64,000 bases of DNA from Deuterostichococcus epilithicus (taxonomy: Eukaryota > Chlorophyta > Trebouxiophyceae > Prasiolales > Stichococcaceae): positions 3,410,001-3,474,000 of the forward strand of contig JAVTLE010000014.1 of NCBI GenBank assembly GCA_033439295.1, in the 5' to 3' direction. The notes under the pieces were generated by a model. The model saw nothing but the letters and a program-made list of their open reading frames with translations. It searched no databases and was not told the origin of the DNA. Of this stretch, positions 61,731 through 64,000 are shown in pieces (positions within the stretch are counted from its first letter, which is position 1; every line of letters starts with the position of its first letter). The position numbers and the translations under genes are program-made.

Positions 61731-62344
61731 CCTGGCGGCGCGCTTCCGAGGGCGCGGTCTTGCTGTGACTGCTGCATTGTACAGCAGGTGGAGGTGGTAT
61801 AGGTAGCCCAGCTTCGCAAGGTAGGTGTGGGTGAGTGGAACTTGACTCAATCAGTGACACCTGCAACAACATATTGCGCCAACCAGGCAGGCAGTGGCAA
61901 GCCAACTCGGGTAAATGAACGAGAACCCACAGTCATCAGAGAACGGGACAGCACCGAGAAATACACACCCAAATTGCACTTCGAACATGCAAGCACTTGC
62001 GGCGCACAATAAAACTGCGACAACGGCGCGTGTGCACCCCACAAGAAATCAGAGCTCCCAGGCCCAAGCATTGCCAAAACATTCAAGCAGCGTGAGCAGG
62101 CCTGGAAGCTTGCAGCGCCCGCATGCGTGCTGACCAGAATCCCAACCGTGAGCTGACGTCCCGTGATTCACTTCAGTGTTCCCGATGAGGTGCGTTGCCG
62201 CTGAGCGGCGACGGCACAGCCGCGCATCAACCTGCTCGCCCCGGATCCCGTAATGCATGGCGCGCCACGAGCCACCGGGCAGAGGCGTCAGCCGCCGGCG
62301 CCGCCAAGGCCGCGGGCCGGCTGACCGAGCCTGCTAGGCCATCA
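61731..62344. other. Convergent intergenic region
   Basis: 614 bp between the membrane-protein gene (plus) and the ankyrin gene (minus). It is less GC-rich than the genes at 61.83-62.05 kb. No ORF with recognisable content. Confidence 0.55.
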
Positions 62345-63917
62345 TCAATCGCGGTGCGCGCTGCCGGCCGGCTCGGGAACCTCGTCCATCTTTGACTTGA
62401 GGTAGCGGGCGACGTAGCGCGCGCCAACCCGGTCGGCCTCATCGTGAGCGGTCTTGCCCCAGCGGTCGCGCACCCACACGTCCGCCAGCCCCTCCTCCAC
62501 CAGCAGCTTGACCTGGCACAGGGGCGTGTCGACACGCGGTCAGCCAGTCACACAGGTGATGGCCTGTGCGGAGGTGGAAAACAACGCGCCGCTGCTGGCG
62601 CACTCACGCCTGCCGGGCGTCTCGGGAGGCAGGAGTGGGGCCCACAAGCGGGCCCCGAGTGGGGGCGGGCGTACCGCCGACAAGTTGCTCTCGCAGGCGG
62701 CGATGTGCAGAGCGGTCCGGTTGTCGTAGTCTGCGGCGTCGACCTGCAGGGCCACAGCGGTGACCCTTAGGCAGCGGGGTCCGACAGCACGATGCCCCCA
62801 GCGGCACGGCAATTGGCCAAGGAGGGCACCGCCCACATGCAGACTGCTGGCCGGCCGGCAGCGGGGCGCAGTCGTTCGACATATCTGCCGACTGATTCCG
62901 GCGCCTGCAGTGCGAGCAGTCTCGCTGCAAAACTCTGCTGCAGGTGAGCACCCAGACATGTGCAGCAGGGCGCGCCTCGATGCCGGCGTGCAGGTAGCGC
63001 TTGAGCAGCGGCAGGTTGCCCTTGAACACCAGCGTGCACAGCTCGCTGGCGGTGTCAATGCGCGCCATGCGCAGCCTGCAGCGTGGGAGTCGTGTGCCCC
63101 GTTCAGTACCGCCTCGTCCGACGGGCCTGCGCAGGTCCGTTGGGTCTACCGCCGTGCAACCGCACCGACCGTATGCACGACGCACCCCGGCGTGCAGAGC
63201 TGCGATTCTTCGGGGCGTTAAGAAGGGCGTCAAGATAGCTTTTGATGGTTCAAGGAGGGAGAACGCACTCAGCGCCGTGTTTCCTGAGGATGGCGACGAT
63301 CTCGTCGTGCCCCGACTTGCAGGCTTCATGCAGTGCCGTGCCCTCCAGGTTGTCTGTCAGCTGCATGGCGCACCCAGAGATAGCCAGTCAATTTGCGAGG
63401 CAACAGAATGCAATTGCAGAACTCCATTTCCAGGCTCTGATCTGAGGGGCAGGAGGTCAGTCGGCAGAGCATCGACAGGCTTTTCAAGCGGGTGTCGCAG
63501 AGGTGGCACCCAAAGCAAACCAGAGTCTGCCCACAAGCTCATGCCCAAACACCCGCATGCGCTGGCGCCAGCAGGACGCCCCGCGGGTGCGCATGACTTT
63601 TGAACAACACTTCAGGCAGGGGGACAGGCGGGAAACCACCTGCGGGTCGCAACCCGCTGCCAGAAGAGAGTTGACGACATCGGCGTGGCCTTTCGCAGCC
63701 GCCAGCATGAGCGCCGTGCGGCCGTCGTAGTCCGAGCTGTCCACCGCAAAGCCCTGCCGCAGCATCTGCGGGTCCCGCCATGCGCGTGCGTCAGACAAGG
63801 CGGCAAGAACACTGATGTTCACACCCACAACGATGGGTCGGCTCGTGCGTGAAGTCGACCTTTCAGGTTCGCGTTAACGGGCGGTTCAGTTCTGGACGCG
63901 GACGACTGCACTGCCAT
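62345..63917 (-). CDS. Ankyrin-repeat protein
   Basis: Protein-protein interaction repeats; the biological role is unknown. The candidate first exon starts MAVQSSASRTEPPVNANLKG (ATG at 63917) and may end at ...ADPSLW, joining a 58-nt intron to MLRQGFAVDSSDYDGRTALM (about 63.75 kb). An alternative retains that intron and starts MGVNISVLAALSDARAW. Repeats in order: DSSDYDGRTALMLAAAKGH (63.7 kb), NLEGTALHEACKSGHDEIVA (63.3 kb), ASELCTLVFKGNLPLLKRYL (63.0 kb), VDAADYDNRTALHIAACESN (62.75 kb), VKLLVEEGLADVWVRDRWG (62.5 kb). It ends KTAHDEADRVGARYVARYLK then a short acidic tail, stop 62345-62347. The DYDxRTALH repeat and the DRWGxTxxDEA ending are seen in ankyrin domains of glutaminases, asparaginases and plant K+ channels, but no catalytic or channel domain is present. 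Confidence 0.8.
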
Positions 63918-64000
63918 GCCGGACTGGACTCCAATCCAAATTCGTTCCGTTCAATGTGTTGCACTGCCGATGCCTCAGGACTCAATGCCCTAAAGGCGCG
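63918..64000. other. Window edge, upstream of ankyrin gene
   Basis: Eighty-three bases upstream of the candidate ankyrin start. Probably promoter or 5' untranslated sequence. Nothing recognised. Confidence 0.4.

Overview
The window is nuclear DNA of a GC-rich, intron-dense eukaryote, most likely a chlorophyte green alga. The reasons are: coding sequence broken into many short exons with GT-AG (a few GC-AG) introns; predicted transit-peptide-like N-termini; a biosynthetic threonine deaminase with C-terminal ACT-like domains of the plant type; a plant-type membrane acyl desaturase; a GCN1; and an algal-style NADH-dehydrogenase/SelD fusion. Clade assignment is inference. Open frames longer than about 150 codons here are often shadows of introns or opposite strands, so genes were called by joining exons whose phase and family alignment agree.

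Layout, left to right. 1-384 may hold the last exon of a truncated gene; 385-1719 shows nothing I can support. 1720-20231 (minus) is GCN1, a very large HEAT-repeat activator of the eIF2-alpha kinase GCN2. It is divergent from 20811-26397 (plus), arginyl-tRNA synthetase, for which all 14 exons were resolved (635 codons). 26811-32155 (minus) is plastid-type threonine deaminase. 32684-38893 (minus) is a protein joining mTERF-like repeats to a series of helicase-associated (HA) modules. It is divergent from 39632-45893 (plus), a WD40-like protein that appears to continue through a disordered region into an RRM. 46207-46792 (minus) holds small uncertain ORFs. 46839-48887 (plus) is a DHRS12-like SDR (8 exons, 288 codons). 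49459/50116-52422 (plus) is an ADS/FAD5-type desaturase (309 codons from 50116). 52913-58466 (minus) is a flavin oxidoreductase fused to selenophosphate synthetase. About 59123-61730 (plus) is a multipass membrane protein resembling EI24/CysZ. 62345-63917 (minus) is an ankyrin-repeat protein.

The genes are ordinary housekeeping and organelle genes, not an operon or a cluster. GCN1, ArgRS and threonine deaminase share an amino-acid/translation theme, but I see no evidence of co-regulation beyond the short GCN1/ArgRS divergent promoter. The most unusual signals are architectural: (i) the mTERF-HA fusion and the probable WD40-RRM fusion; (ii) a repeated pattern of short tandem duplications (about 27-102 bp) that copy an exon edge with its splice site, several with the unused copy mutated at the splice dinucleotide; (iii) three GC-AG introns supported by family alignment and phase; (iv) a 15-nt microexon beside the second histidine box of the desaturase.
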